From the NCBI RefSeq assembly GCF_000004075.3, contig NC_026658.2, positions 16,294,075-16,358,074 on the forward strand: a stretch of 64,000 bases of DNA, written 5' to 3'. The notes under the pieces were generated by a model that worked only from the letters and a program-made list of their open reading frames with translations, made no database searches and had not been told where the DNA came from. Of the stretch, positions 21,851 through 34,385 are shown piece after piece. A program made the position numbers and the translations under genes. This stretch comes from Cucumis sativus (lineage: Eukaryota; Streptophyta; Magnoliopsida; Cucurbitales; Cucurbitaceae). Position 1 is the stretch's first letter, and each line of letters opens with the position of its first letter.

Positions 21851-22870
21851 GTGAGAGATTTAATAAATACAAATCTTAATAAATTCACTTTTTTTTCTTT
21901 TTTTAATATATTATTAATAATAAACATAAATAAATTGACGAATTGGCTATATATTTGTATAAAGTATAAGTCCATTTAGAACATTTTTTAAAAATTTAGA
22001 AAGTTTAAATACATCTTCTAATATGATTAAGCCCATCTTCTAACATGGTATACCATTTTAAGGCCGCTAAAACCCTTTTTATTTCCTCTATATCAATTTG
22101 TTTGGATTTGACCTTTCTCAACCTAAGAGGCCCATTTGATTATTTTTCTCCTTTTCGAAATTCTTTTCACTTGTTAGTTATTATTATTATTTTTTAAAAT
22201 GTTGTTGCATCTATTGATTCTTAGATACATAAGTTAAGCTTTTTATTGACAAATAATATTATTTATTAACAACCTACATCATTTGGATGTGATTTACAAA
22301 GTTAAACAATATAAATTTTAAAATAATGTTTTGAGTACATGATTTAGTTTATGGAGGTTACAGTTTTATTGAATAGAAAAAATAGGTTATAAACGATCAA
22401 CTTAGCAATTTTATTTTTTAATTTTAGTTTTTGAAAATTAAATTTAGTTTCTTCTCATTTCTAACGATAATTTACGTGTCGTTTTAGGTAAGATGATTGT
22501 ATAATTAGCTAAATTCCATAAACATAACACAAACAACTAGCAACAAATTGTTATGAAAAGTGTATTTAGCACAAGTAAATTAAATTATATGAATAAATTA
22601 CATTATTCAAATTCAAAACTTATTTAATTTATTTTTTTTCATTTTCTTACTTATTTTTTTTAATAAATTGCAAAAAGAAAGTTAATAGGTATAGTTAGAC
22701 TTTCAAACTTTTATAAAAAATAATTAGTTTTCTAAATTTGTAAATGTGTTAAAATTAGACATAGAATTATTAATTAAATTATCTAATTTATATAACTATA
22801 TAATAAAAAAAAAAAGTTGAAAATGGGAAAATATTGATGAAAATATGAAAGGAAAGTGATTTTGGTTTCG
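21851..22870. other. AT-rich spacer upstream of the MACPF gene
   Basis: No gene is recognised. The last 100 bases contain TATA-like words (tataactatataata, about 22789-22804) that could serve the MACPF gene. The likely 5' leader, from about 22880, holds an 18-base direct duplication of caaatcaaagatcttcaa near 22912-22948. Confidence 0.4.
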
Positions 22871-23435
22871 TGAAGACGACGACCGAAACGAAGACCAGAG
22901 AATTGGAGCTTCAAATCAAAGATCTTCAAATCAAAGATCTTCAAAAGTCTTCTTTCTAATCTTTACCTTCTTCTCAATACCGTTGAATTTCCAACCGATT
23001 CTCCCTCAGAATTTTTCATAATTCCATTTCAATGGCCACGATTTCAAGTACCCATTTCATCGCCTAAGATCATTTCTTTAGGTTTCCGTTTAGAGTAACA
23101 ACAACTGCTCAAGTCAATGCATATTCCCAATTCAGCTCTTCAACTTTTAGATTAAAGTCAAAACCTCCCCCATATCGGGATTCCAAGACAAGGGTTCGAA
23201 TTTGAAGATCCATCGTCTCAATTCTCGCTTTCGCACTTGATTCTGTACTCAGTACGAGTAGAAGATCAATGACAAGCTCGATTGAGGACTGCACCCATGT
23301 GAGTAAAGCCCTAATTTTCGTGGGCTTCCAGGAAAATAAACACAAGATTTTCCGGTGTGTTGCTACTGCCGTTTTGTTTCGGGGTTCTTGTTGATCTGTG
23401 TAGAAAGAAGGGTAATTTTGTTTTCGAATGAGAAT

Positions 23436-26400
23436 ATGGGGGAGAGTGGAACTGCTTTGCATACTGCTAGTAACGCTGTACAGGCACTTGGGAGAGGGTT
23501 TGACGTAAATTTTGATACGAGGTTACTTTATTGTAAAGGCGTAGCTGGTTCTACTATAGTTGAGGTTGATGATGAACATACTAGAGATATCTGTTTGTAT
23601 GATGATGTAGTTTTGCACAATGTTCCCTGGGATATCAAGAACTTTCAGGAGCCTATTGGGCATCGATCTTCTGGAATTTGTAGTTTCGATGAGGTAATTT
23701 GATGAATTCTCCATCTCCTTAGTCCCCTAATCTAGGAATTGTTTTATTTGTTGGAGTTTCTGTTAGATTTGTACTCAGTTTTGATGGACCAAGATGGTTT
23801 TGGAACCATCTGAAGGCCATTTTGAGTGAGAATATAGTGCATATACTGAGTTAATTGGAACGATGAGTTCAACAAATCGATCAAAAGTTGATTATTGACT
23901 TAATTTGATGGTGACTATGAAGGGGTTGGGAGAATTCCCCCATTTATCATATTATCGTATCTATCTTTATCTTGCCTTGCTCTTGAATTTGTTGGATAAA
24001 TCTGCATTCAAATTCTTTTTGAATATGGTGATACAGAATCGTTGAAATCCGAAGTAACTCGTTTAACACCCTTTACACTATCTCTGGCGAGTCATGTTTA
24101 CACTATCTCTGGCCAGTCATGTTTGTCATCTTTCTAACCAACGTGGGATAAATGCATCCCATGCTACCTCGGTTTCTAACACTACTATAACTTACAATTA
24201 AATATATGATTATTATTTCAAATCACTCTTTGATACTGTGTTTACTATTTCCTACTCATTCCCTCGTTCTCTCTTTGTTATTGTGTTTACTATTTCTTAC
24301 CTAGACTAAAATTGTTTACACCCTAAATACACACCATTACTATTCTCACTCATATTAAAATAGTTTGTACCTCACGGACTATTATAACCTACCAACTCTA
24401 ATAATCAATCTAATGCCTCAAATGTCCCTAAAAGTTATATCAAGCGGCGTACACCAGGAAGCTGGAAATTTAGTTGTGAACCAGTTGGTTGTTCTCTTGT
24501 CAGCAGATATCCATATTATGTTTTTATAACAGTTCTTTTTTAATCTTGTAAGACGAACTTGAATTGTTCTTTTAAAAAATAACTCATTTTTTTATTCAAA
24601 ATTATAATGTGTAGATGGAAAGATATATATTAGCCTCAGTCCTCAGAGCTAGTGCAGGCAAACTGATCAATGTACTCATATAATTATGTAATTGCAGATG
24701 GCAGATTATTTTAACCAAAAGGATGGTCTTTCTGAAGGTTACCCATCTGGTAGTTTCAATAGTGTATTTGGCTTCACTGGTTTAAAGCAGACTGACGCTT
24801 CAGCAACAAAGAGCCTTTCCACTGATGGATTTTATATTCCACTTGCAAAATTTCAGTTTACAAAAACCCCATTAGAGTTGAAAGAAAATGTCAAGCGGGC
24901 TGTTCCAACTACTTGGGATCCGCCATCTTTGGCAAGGTGGGAGGGAAGCGTTTGCATTCTTGCAAGTTGCAAGTGATAATGACAATAAAGATTCTTCCTT
25001 ATATATATTTTCTCTCTTTTTTGGCAGCTTTATTGAGAATTTTGGGACGCATGTAATCACATCTATAACTATTGGTGGGAAGGATGTGATATATGTTAAA
25101 CAGCACCAGTCTTCTCCTTTATCAACTATGGAGGTGAAGAGATATGTACAGGACATTGCAAACCAGAGGTTCTCTGACACGCAAGGTCAGACAGGTTCTG
25201 GAAGTATAAAACTTAAGGAAAAGGTTATTTACTAACGTTTGGCATCTCCTATAGTTAATTTCTTGGAACTCCGAGTTTTCATATTCTAATATCTCTTTTG
25301 TATTTAAGTCCTGCAGGGTCTAGAGGGTGGATTATTCAACAACCAAGGGGTATATCCTCAGCCCACTTCTGCTCCATATCTCACTGGAAAAGAAGTACGT
25401 GGAAATTATATAATTTTTTTAGGGGACTGGTTTACATTCACTTAACGTTCATAGTCTGTTTGACTTCTCATTTGGTTCATCACTCCATTAGGTGATATGG
25501 TTCAACTGTGTCATTCACTGTTAGAAGCCATTTACGTGATTGTTTGTCATTGTTTTGATTGCATGCGTCGCTCATTAATGATTTCAACTAATTGTGGATG
25601 TATACTTATTTCTTTTATTTTTATGAATTAGGATGTCACAGTCATATTCCGGAGGAGAGGAGGAGATGACTTGGAACAAAATCATGTCCGGTGGGCCAGA
25701 ACTGTTAGGTCCTCCCCTGATGTTATTGAGATGACTTTTAACCCCATAACTGCTCTCCTTGATGGTGTAGCTGGGAAGGAGCATTTAACTCGAGCTATTC
25801 TTCTCTATCTTGAATGTAAGATTGAATGTGTTCTATACATGTTACTATATCTGTAAACTTCTATTTGTCATCATGCAATTCCAAAAGTTTCATCTGGACA
25901 ATTTCCTTTTTGTAGATAAACCTCCATTAGAAGAACTGAGATATTTTCTGGAGTTTCAGATTCCTCGGGTATGGGCTCCCATACACGACAAAATTCCTGG
26001 TCGTCAAAGGAAAGAACCAGTATGCCCTTCTTTGCAATTCAGTATAATGGGGCAAAAGCTATATGTCAGCATAGAGCAGGTTTGAGCTTATTGTGGCTTT
26101 ATTTACTTCAATGAACGATACTGGATAAGTTTTCAGAAATTGCACATATTTTAACCATTTGAATCAAGATTTTCTTTACTTAAACTCCATCTTTTACTTT
26201 CATTCCGTACTTAAAACAAGTGGAAACGAAATAATCAAAGGTTTTCTGACGCCAGAATCAGGATGTAGAGAACTGGTTCCAAACATTCTTCATCCAGAAT
26301 GTTGGCCAGACCTAGGGGCGAAATGCCCTTTCTAATCTGCATCATGTTTTGGATTTAGAAAATAAAATAATTGTTAAAGATTGTTGTATCCACTAATCCA

Positions 26401-27156
26401 CGTGGACTTTTATATTTAGATTGTTAGATATCGTAGAAATTATAATTCTTTCCTCTTTTTTGAGTGAAACAAACTTTTCCTGATAAAGAGGATGTTGGCT
26501 CAATGCTAATGCAGATCTCAATAGGACGTAAGCCAGTGACGGGTATGCGTTTGTCTCTCGAAGGGAGCAAGCAGAACCGGTTAAGTATCCATCTTCAACA
26601 CCTAGCTTCTCTTCCAAAAATTATGGTCCCATACTGGGACGCCCACATTGCAATTGGTGCTCCCAAGTGGCAGGGGCCAGAGGAACAAGATAGTCGATGG
26701 TTTGAGCCAGTAAAGTGGAAAAACTTTTCCCACGTAAGCACGGCTCCTATTGAAAACCCTGAAACCTTCATGGGAGAGCTATCCGGTGTCTACGTAGTCA
26801 CTGGAGCTCAGCTTGGAGTCTGGGATTTTGGATCAAGAAATGTTTTGTACATGAAACTTCTGTATTCTAGACTGCCAGGGTGCACAATACGAAGAACATT
26901 ATGGGACCATTTGCCGCCAATCGAAAAGTCGAAAAAATTAGTGTCCTCTAGTGATAACACCAATAATGCTGACAATTCAAGTTCGGATACGAAAAACACA
27001 CAAGGTAACAACAAACTGGCAAAGCTTGTCGACACTACGGAGATGAGCAAGGGGCCTCAAGATTCTCCAGGTCACTGGTTGGTTACAGGTGCAAAACTAG
27101 GTGTGGAAAAGGGCAAAATTGTGTTGAGAGTGAAGTACTCATTGCTTAACTACTGA
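23436..27156 (+). CDS. MACPF domain-containing protein (At1g14780-like), 7 exons
   Basis: Membrane-attack-complex/perforin family protein of plants, related to CAD1/NSL1, whose members restrain salicylic-acid-linked cell death and are thought to act at membranes. Coding exons: 23436-23693, 24698-24936, 25028-25223, 25317-25394, 25632-25815, 25916-26079, 26515-27156. All introns are GT-AG and phases join to 586 residues, normal for the family. The MACPF signature FGTHVITSITIGG is at about residues 171-183, VRWARTV starts near 276, and the C-terminal region with GRKPVTGMRLSLEGSKQNR, IHLQHL and a VTGAQLGVWDF segment follows. No signal peptide or membrane helix is seen, as usual in plant members. 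The start gives the family's typical short leader before ALHTASNAVQALGRGFDV. A Ser/Asn-rich linker precedes the final HWLVTGAKLGV strand. A possible 5'-leader intron is 23299-23403. Intron 1 (1004 bases) carries a foldback-type repeat. Exon ends were judged by eye; the subfamily name is from memory. Confidence 0.93.
24178..24400. repeat. MITE-like repeat in intron 1 of the MACPF gene
   Basis: Contains the phrases actgtgtttactatttc and attgtgtttactatttctta followed by actaaaattgtttaca. The same order of words is found at 34190-34385. Insertion into the first intron is likely. Element ends are not clear, and no coding content is present. Confidence 0.5.
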
Positions 27157-28315
27157 GTTGTTTGTGCTTTTTACAGCCCTTCTAGATGTTGTAGGTAGTA
27201 GAAGTAGCATAGCTGAAGATTAAAAATGGGGTTCATCAAACTTGTAAAAAGAAATTGTTGCAGTTTGATGGACATAATCAAGTGGTAGATTAGCTGTTTT
27301 TGGATTTAGATTTATGGAACTCTACCGTTAACTGGTGACAAAATTATATATAGATCTTCGAAAAGAAAACATTGTTAATTATGTGCAGGCTTTTGTTTTC
27401 TTTTTCTTTATTATTTGACTCATACTCCTTTGTATGGATCATAATTTTTTTATAGACATCAAACTAGGTAAGAATCAACTAGCATACGTGTATCTAATAA
27501 GAGTCAACTAGCATATGTATCTAATAAGAATAAAAAAGGTTTCAAATTCAAATTTCTCCCCTCCAATTTGTACTTTATATTGTAACCACTTTATAAATAT
27601 TTCGTTCTTGATACATTGTAACAATTTTCGATGAACATCGTTTGAAAAAAATTTAAGATTACATATTCGCATTAATTGTACACAACAAAATATAGTTCTA
27701 AATGTGATTTATTAAGATTACATGTTCGCATCAATTGTACACAACAAAATATAATTCTAAATGTGTGATCTATAAATAAATTTTATAAAAATAACTTCAC
27801 AAATTTAATATAATAGAAAAATTCAAATAATTCAAATCTTAAAATAAAATGTAACAAAAATGAAAAGAGAAATAAGAAAATCCACCCTCAACTTCAAATT
27901 GAACCCTACCAAAAATGAAGAATAAATAAAGAAACACTAATAGTTTCCTTTAAAGACAACCATATTATAATAAATGACATTAAACTATATCTTTCTTCCA
28001 CTCTTTCTCTAAAATCATCAAATATTAACATATCGTAACACCAAAATATATTTCAACATAAAAGTAAAGTAAATATGTAAATATGAATGATGAGAGTTGG
28101 ATAAATAAATATTATATTATATTATATTATATAATAGAAATTATTATAAGAAAAAAACATATACCTTTAGCATAGGAAAAACATACTTAGCTTGTAAAAA
28201 AAACTCAAATGTTTGTAAGCAAATTGTTGAAGTAATGTCTTTATATATAGTTTAAGAAAATAAATTGTTACAAAGTTTTTTAAAATATAACCACTAAAAA
28301 TAAATTCATCCTTTT
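27157..28315. other. 3' flank of the MACPF gene and AT-rich spacer
   Basis: The first 250 bases should include the 3' untranslated region. Two short tandem duplications follow: about 30 bases at 27470-27530 (aatcaactagcata / agtcaactagcata) and about 59 bases at 27655-27775 (aagattacat at 27655 and 27714). No gene is seen. Confidence 0.6.
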
Positions 28316-28317
28316 TA

Positions 28318-28850
28318 GAAATTAAATTATTAAAGTAAATAGATAAAAATCTTTCATATTGGAAGTTAATAATTTAAAAAGATAATTATAAGTTAATATT
28401 GATTTTATTTTTTATATTAAATAAATAAAAATAAAAATAAAATCAATTATAAAATAATATAATTCATAAATTTCTTTATAAACAACTGATGGAATATGAA
28501 TGGCTTGTTTTCTTTCTTATTTGAAATTAATGAAATAAATAGATAAAAACATTGTGCGATAAGAATTTGAAAAGATAATCATTAAGTAATATTGATTTTA
28601 TTTTTATATTAAATAAATAAAAAAGCAATTATAAAATAACATAATTCATACCAACTTCTTTTAGAAAATTCATTAATATAAATAGCTTGTTTTTATTTTT
28701 TTTAAAATTATTGAAATAAATATATAAAAATATGAAAGTTAAGAATTTTGAAAAGATAAGTATTCATTTTATTCTTTATATTAAATAAATAGAAACAAAT
28801 AATAAATCAATTATAAAATAATATAATTCATAAAAAAGAATAATATTTAT
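28318..28850 (+). repeat. 182-bp tandem repeat, nearly 3 copies
   Basis: The phrase aattataaaataatataattcata recurs with its aattcata at 28461, 28643 and 28825, exactly 182 bases apart each time. Each copy also has aaataaatagataaaaa, gaaaagataat and attttatattaaataaataa in the same order. The copies are diverged by substitutions and small indels. There is no coding content. Confidence 0.85.
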
Positions 28851-28926
28851 TTAAAAGTATAGATAATGTGGTAAATTTAAAAATTGGCAACGATAAGGAT
28901 AATATTTTATAATAATTTACTTATTT

Positions 28927-29499
28927 TGTTCATTTTTTTTTTGGTAAGGTAAATAGTTGGTTCAATTAAAACTACACATGCAATGTTCCAGGAAGACTTA
29001 AATTCAATTTGTTTTGGATTTACTCACTTTAAAGATTAGGCACACACTTCCACATGAATTAAAGAAATTATTACATATTATAAATATTAGTTAGTATATT
29101 GATGCCCATCAACCTAGTTATGTGTATTCAATGGTCATCTCATTAAATATACAACACATATATATGTCAATCCCATTAAATATACAACACTTATGTCATA
29201 TGTCAAGTAAATATGGTTTTTTGGTGGTCATGTAATGTCACATCCTATTAGTCAAGTTGCCTATAAATAGTGACATTTAGTGTAGTTGTAAAACAAATTT
29301 GCATTTGAACCGATCGAATTTCAAAGAAAAGGGAGATAGTGGAAAAATATGAGATTATGATTTCTTAGTTATTTTTTATTTTTCTAAATTTTTTTATTTC
29401 TTTATTTAGATTATTTATATATTATAATAGTTTAGTTTATTATTTTAAGACTATATTTTCTCGATTTTTGTATTCTGATTGTGCTTCATTTTCATAACA
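28927..29499 (+). repeat. 5' LTR of the copia element
   Basis: Aligns by eye with 33534-34144: shared gtaaggtaaatag start, ttaaaactacacatgcaatg, aggcacacacttccac, a TATAAATA box with TTGCC before it (about 29260-29270), gggagatagtggaaaaatatg and an end at cataaca. The TG...CA edges are my best estimate. The visible divergence means an old insertion. Confidence 0.75.
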
Positions 29500-29649
29500 C
29501 GAGTTTCGACCGCCTCCTTCATCAAAGGTAGGTCCTAACGATATTTCGATTTTTTTCTACTTCTTGTAATTAATAAAATAAATATTATATTGCATATTTA
29601 ATATATATTAGATTCCTAATAGAATTAGAATATTTTATGATAGCATTAG

Positions 29650-30480
29650 CATAATAAATCTTACGAAATTAGAATTTCTGGCTCTTCACAATAACAGTAG
29701 CAATTATTTATCATGGGTTCTTAATGATGAAATGCATCTAGACGCCATGAATCTCGAAAATACAATTAATGAAGGAAATGCAACGACTAGTTAAGAGAAA
29801 GCGAAAATCATGATTTTCCTTCGTCATCACATTCATACGTTGTGCAATAAATTGAAAGAAATATATGAAAGTTAGTTCATTTTCCTCAAGCTCATTATGA
29901 TTGGATACATTTGAGGCTACGGGATTTTAAATCAGTAAGTAATTACAATTGTAAATTATTCAAAATTAGTTCAAAATTGTTGTTATGTGGAGAGAAAATT
30001 ATTGATATGGACATGTTGGAAAAAATATTTTATACTTTTCATATCTTGAATATGCTCTTGCATTACCAACATCGAGAGAAAGGTTTTACAAAATATTTTG
30101 AACTCATCTCATGTCTTCTTGTTATCGAACAAAATAACGAGTTGTTGATGAAAAATCATGAATCCCGATCAACTAAAACAACACCATTTTCTGAAGTGAA
30201 TGTTGTGAATTTTAATTGTGGACGAGGTCGTGGTCGTGGTCATGATCATGATCGAGGAAGAGACCATGGAAGAGGAAGAAATTATTATTATTTCTGTGAT
30301 AGTCGTTCTTATAATCTAAATTTCAAAAGAACCACACGGAACGATGAGCATAAAGTAAAAACTCCATAAAAAAAAAAGTGATGAAGAAATATGCTACCAA
30401 TGTGGAATGACTGGACATGGCCACGTGTTTGTTGTACATTGAAACACTTAGTTGACCTATATCAAGCTTCCCTAGAAAAG
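29650..30480 (+). pseudogene. gag-like remnant of the copia element
   Basis: Open only in pieces; the longest is 29911-30369. It shows the capsid-like region, an Arg-Gly/His-Asp repeat (GRGRGRGHDHDRGRDHGRGR) and, after a stop and a frameshift, a CCHC-type zinc knuckle. Several in-frame stops lie upstream of 29911. Structural RNA-binding protein of the retrotransposon in its intact form; not functional here. Confidence 0.8.
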
Positions 30481-30629
30481 AAAAAGAGGAAAAAAATGTA
30501 GAGAAGCCAGTTGTGTCTGTCAAGATAATGATACAGTTGATCCATCCAACCTAACTAGTTTGGATGTGGCCGATTTCTTTACAGCTCTCGAAGAGAAAAT
30601 CGACACAATTGGTGGAACAACAAATGTTT

Positions 30630-31167
30630 CTTTTTGTAATTCTCTCTAAAGCTTCCAATTTTTATTCTTTTCATCTTATTCTTGAGAGCTTCTTATTGTA
30701 TTGTGAGGATTAAATTTGTGAGCTTCAAATTGTATACTCACTCTTTTAGAGAGTTTTCTTTTGTGTGATTTAAAAATTTCATCATATTGTAACGGTTGGA
30801 TCCTAACCCGTGGAAAGGATCGGGTTTGCTCTTGAACCCGAAAAAGGAGCAAGAATCGGTTCAGCTCAAATCCGTGGAAAGAGTCCAAAGAAGATTTTCA
30901 ATCAAAATCCCAAACGGTGTCTTCTTCTCTAACTCTTTTTTAATTATTTTTTAATTTAATTTTAGTTACATACTCTCATTGGTTGAGTTTGATTGCATAC
31001 TTCCATTCATATATTTTTATCAATCTTGTTATTTAACAAAGTTTACAAAGTTCTTTATTTAAATTTAAAAAGTATCTAATTAGTTGATTTTACTTTTTAT
31101 TTGTCAAAAAGTTTATTTAAACCCTATTCACCCCCCTCTAGGGTTGCCATACCGATCCAACACTTTT
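30630..31167 (+). mobile_element. Nested solo LTR with 5-bp target-site duplication
   Basis: The LTR is 30635-31162 (528 bases), opening TGTAATTC and closing GATCCAACA. CTTTT lies on both sides (30630-30634 and 31163-31167). The end, with cacccccctctagggttgcc and ccgatccaaca, is the style of Ty1/copia LTRs that are followed by a Met-tRNA primer site; here that site is absent and the older element's sequence resumes at once. It therefore landed in the 28927-34144 element and later lost its body by LTR-LTR recombination. The minus ORF 30676-30888 within it is incidental. Confidence 0.85.
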
Positions 31168-31569
31168 GACTTTGTAAATATCTAGAATAATATTGTCGTT
31201 TTGTTATCTTTCTTCATATTTTGTTTTTATTAACATACAAGTATATATTTAATTATTGTTATTATTTTCTTATAAATAAATAAATATGAATTATTTTCAT
31301 ACGTTGGGTCATTCAGAAATGAACAAAGAAGATCTATGTCTGGCAGACGGTGCAAACACAAATACAATAATTGCAAATAAAAAATATTTTTCCAAATTGA
31401 CAATGCTTGAAGCAAAAAATCAATAAAATATCAGGTTCTGCAAACCTAATTTTATTAAGTTTTAAAGATATACGTTGCAATAATTATCATATTGAGACTA
31501 ATAGAAAGAATGGAATATAATATTTTTATATTATATCTACTGTCTCAAATGAAAAACGTATATTAAAAA

Positions 31570-33530
31570 GATTGTTTGCTTTATTTTCTGGATTATATTA
31601 TACTCGTATAAGAGTAGTTGAAACATATGCAACAATGAACCTGAAGTTCATGAACCTAGCCATATTTGCAATTTGTCATAATCGATTGGGTCATCTAGGA
31701 TCCATAATGATGAGAAGAATTATTAAAAATTCACATGGACATCTATTGAAGAATAGAATATTCTTCAATCTAATGAATTATCATGTGATGTTTGCTCTCA
31801 ACAAAAATTAATAATTAGACCATTACCAGTTAAAGTGGAAATCGAATCACCTACATTTTTTAAACGAATTCATGGTGATATTTGTGGACTGGTTAGCCCA
31901 CCAAGTGGACCATTTAAGTAATTTATGGTATTAATAGACACATACAGCAGATGGTCGCATGTATGCTTATTATCAAGTGAAAATTTTGTATTTACAAAAT
32001 TACTTGCTCAAATAATTAAGTTAAGTGCACAGTTTTGTGATTATACAATTAATAATATTCGACTTGATAATGCTGGTGAATTTACATCCCAAAAATTTGA
32101 TAATTATTGTATGTCTATTGAGATAAGTGTTTAACATCTTGTAGCTCATGTTTTTACACAAAATGGTTCAACATAATCATTTTATAAAACGTTTGCAACT
32201 AATTGCTAGACCCTTTCGTATGAGAGCTAAACTCCCTACATTCGTATGGGGACATGTTATTTTGCATGTTGCGTCACTTGTGCGTATTAGGCCAACAACT
32301 TATCACAAGTACTTGACACTACAATTAACATATGACCATGAGCGAAATATTTCTCATTTGAGAATTTTTGAATGTGCGTTATATGTTTCAATTGCTCCAC
32401 CACAACGTACTAAGATATGTCCTCAAAGGAGGCTAGAAATATACGTTGAATTTGATTCCTCATCAATTATTAAATATCTTGAATCCCTGACAGGTGATGT
32501 ATTTACTGCATGATTTACTGATTGTCATTTTAATGAGACAAACTTTTCAACATTAGGGAGAGGAATTAAGAAGTTAAAAAAAAAATTACATGAAATGTAT
32601 CATTATTGTCTCATTTAGATCCTTATACAGATCAATCTAAACTTGAAGTTTAGAAAATAATTCATTTGCAAAACATAAAAAAATAGTTACCAGATGCATT
32701 TGTAGATGTAAAGAAAGTAACTAAATCACATATAGCAGCCGCAAATATCCCATCAAAGATTGATATCCCAACACAACATGTTGTCATTAATGAATCTGGA
32801 ACACGCCAGAAGCGTGGTAGACTAGTAGGTTCTAAAGATAAAAATCCTCGAAAAAGGAATTGAGTCAATAACTCAATTAAAGATGTTGATGCTCCAGAAG
32901 AACTCCAAAAATTAAAGATGTGGATGTTCCAGAAAAACTCCAAAAATTAACTTTTGACAAAAATATCGAAAAAGATAAAACAATCGAGGATAATAATAAG
33001 ATCTCGATAAATTATGTCATGACAGGAAAAAGATGGAACCGAACTAATGTAGTTGTTGACAACATTTTTGCATATAAATGTTGCTCTTGATATAATATCT
33101 TAAAACGAGGATTATGAACCAAAATATGTTGAAGAATGCCGACAAAGAAAAAATTGGTTATTATGGAAAGAAACAATTGAGGTAGAATTAAATCTACCTT
33201 CAAAACTTCAGGGTTTTTGACAAGTAGTCCAAACACCAGAAAGTGTCAAACCTCTTGGATATAAATAGGTATTTGTAAGAAAAAGAAATAAAAATAACGA
33301 GATCACAAGATATAAAGCAAGATTAGTTGCACAAGATTTTTTTCAATGACTTGATATAGATTATGAGGAGACATATTCTCCGATGATGGATGCAATTACA
33401 TTAAAAGATTTTTAATTAGTCTGACTCTATATGAAAATCTAAACATGCATCTTATGGATATAGTCACAATATATTTATATATTTATATTAGATCTCTTGA
33501 TAATGATATTTATATAAAAGTCTCATAAGG
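31570..33530 (+). pseudogene. Integrase and partial reverse transcriptase remnant of the copia element
   Basis: Fragments in several frames: 31572-31811 (integrase leader with CHNRLGHLG), 31925-32134 (integrase core, D in VLIDTYSRW and D/E in LDNAGEF), 32148-32513 (integrase C-terminal part), a linker at 32640-32990 containing a small internal duplication (ctccaaaaattaa at about 32903 and 32939), and the start of RT at 33260-33530. Stops and shifts divide them. The RT catalytic YVDD region and RNase H are absent. Confidence 0.8.
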
Positions 33531-33533
33531 AGA

Positions 33534-34144
33534 TGCATCGTTTTTGGTAAGGTAAATAGATGGTGCAATTAAAACTACACATGCAATGTTCCACGAAGAA
33601 CGATAAATTAAAAATGGGTCATATTTAATGTATTTGGTGGTCTAACAGTTAAATTCAATTTGTGTATAAAAAAAAAAATAGAAATCTCATTTTTCCAAAA
33701 AAAAAAAAAGGGAGAAGTTTCACATAAGAAAAAGTTGATTTACTCATTTTAAAGATTAGGCACACACTTCCACTTATAGAATTAAAAAAAATTACTAGAC
33801 ATATTATAAAGATTAGTTATTATATAGATGGACATCAAACAAGCCATGTGTCTTTAATGGTCATCTCATTAAACATACAACACTCATGTCATTTGTCAAG
33901 TAAATATGATCTCTTAGTTGCCTATAAACAGTGACATTTGGTGGAGTTGTAAGACACACTTGAATTAGGTGATTTCAAAATAAAAGGGAGATAGTGGAAA
34001 AATATGAGATTTTGATTTCTTAATTATTTTCTTATTTTTCTAAATTTCTTATTTCTTTATTTATATTATTTATATATTAGGTTATTATTTTAATATGATA
34101 CGTTCTCGACTTTCGTATTTTGGTTGTGTCCCGTTTTCCCAACA
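33534..34144 (+). repeat. 3' LTR of the copia element
   Basis: Counterpart of the 5' LTR, preceded by a short purine run (aaggaga) that may be the polypurine tract remnant. Compared with the 5' copy it has an extra A-rich insert near 33667-33735 and lacks one 'cattaaatatacaacac' repeat. It ends at cccaaca. Confidence 0.72.
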
Positions 34145-34189
34145 AGACACAAATTTTTCAAGAAGATAATTGTGAAGTTGGATTTATTG

Positions 34190-34385
34190 TGTATTTTAAT
34201 GGGAGTGTTTAACTCGATTGTTTTCAATTATTATAACCTATGACTAACTATAATATTACTATGTTAAATTCATTTTTGTTATAGTGTTTACTATTTCAAC
34301 TTACCTCTCATCTCTTTCCTTTTTTGTTTATGTGTTTATTATTTTTATCTAACATATTTTAGTTTGGACCACAAACACATATTGT
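34190..34385. repeat. Copy of the repeat found in the MACPF intron
   Basis: Shares atagtgtttactatttc, a second gtgtttattattttt, and attttagtttggaccacaaacaca in the same order as 24178-24400. It lies just outside the 3' LTR of the copia element. Confidence 0.5.

Larger units (their letters stand above)
28927..34144 (+). mobile_element. Decayed Ty1/copia LTR retrotransposon
   Basis: Two related LTRs (28927-29499 and 33534-34144) bracket broken gag-pol. Gag-like region 29650-30480 has WVLNDEMHLDAMN, FLRHHIH, an Arg/Gly-rich tail and a zinc knuckle beginning CYQCGMTGH that continues after a frameshift with PRVCCTLKHLVDLYQASL. GAG-pre-integrase is near 31660-31810 (CHNRLGHLG). The integrase core is at 31850-32150, with VLIDTYSRW and LDNAGEFTS carrying acidic residues. 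The reverse transcriptase opens at about 33260 (RYKARLVAQDF, then TYSPMMDAIT) and stops near 33530, directly before the 3' LTR, so most RT and all RNase H are missing. Many stops and frameshifts make it dead. A second, unrelated solo LTR sits inside. I found no target duplication. Confidence 0.88.

Noticed and set aside
23109..23462. 117-codon minus-strand ORF
   Set aside because: Antisense to the leader and first exon of the MACPF gene; no recognisable domain.
30676..30888. 70-codon minus-strand ORF
   Set aside because: Lies entirely within the nested solo LTR, which is non-coding.
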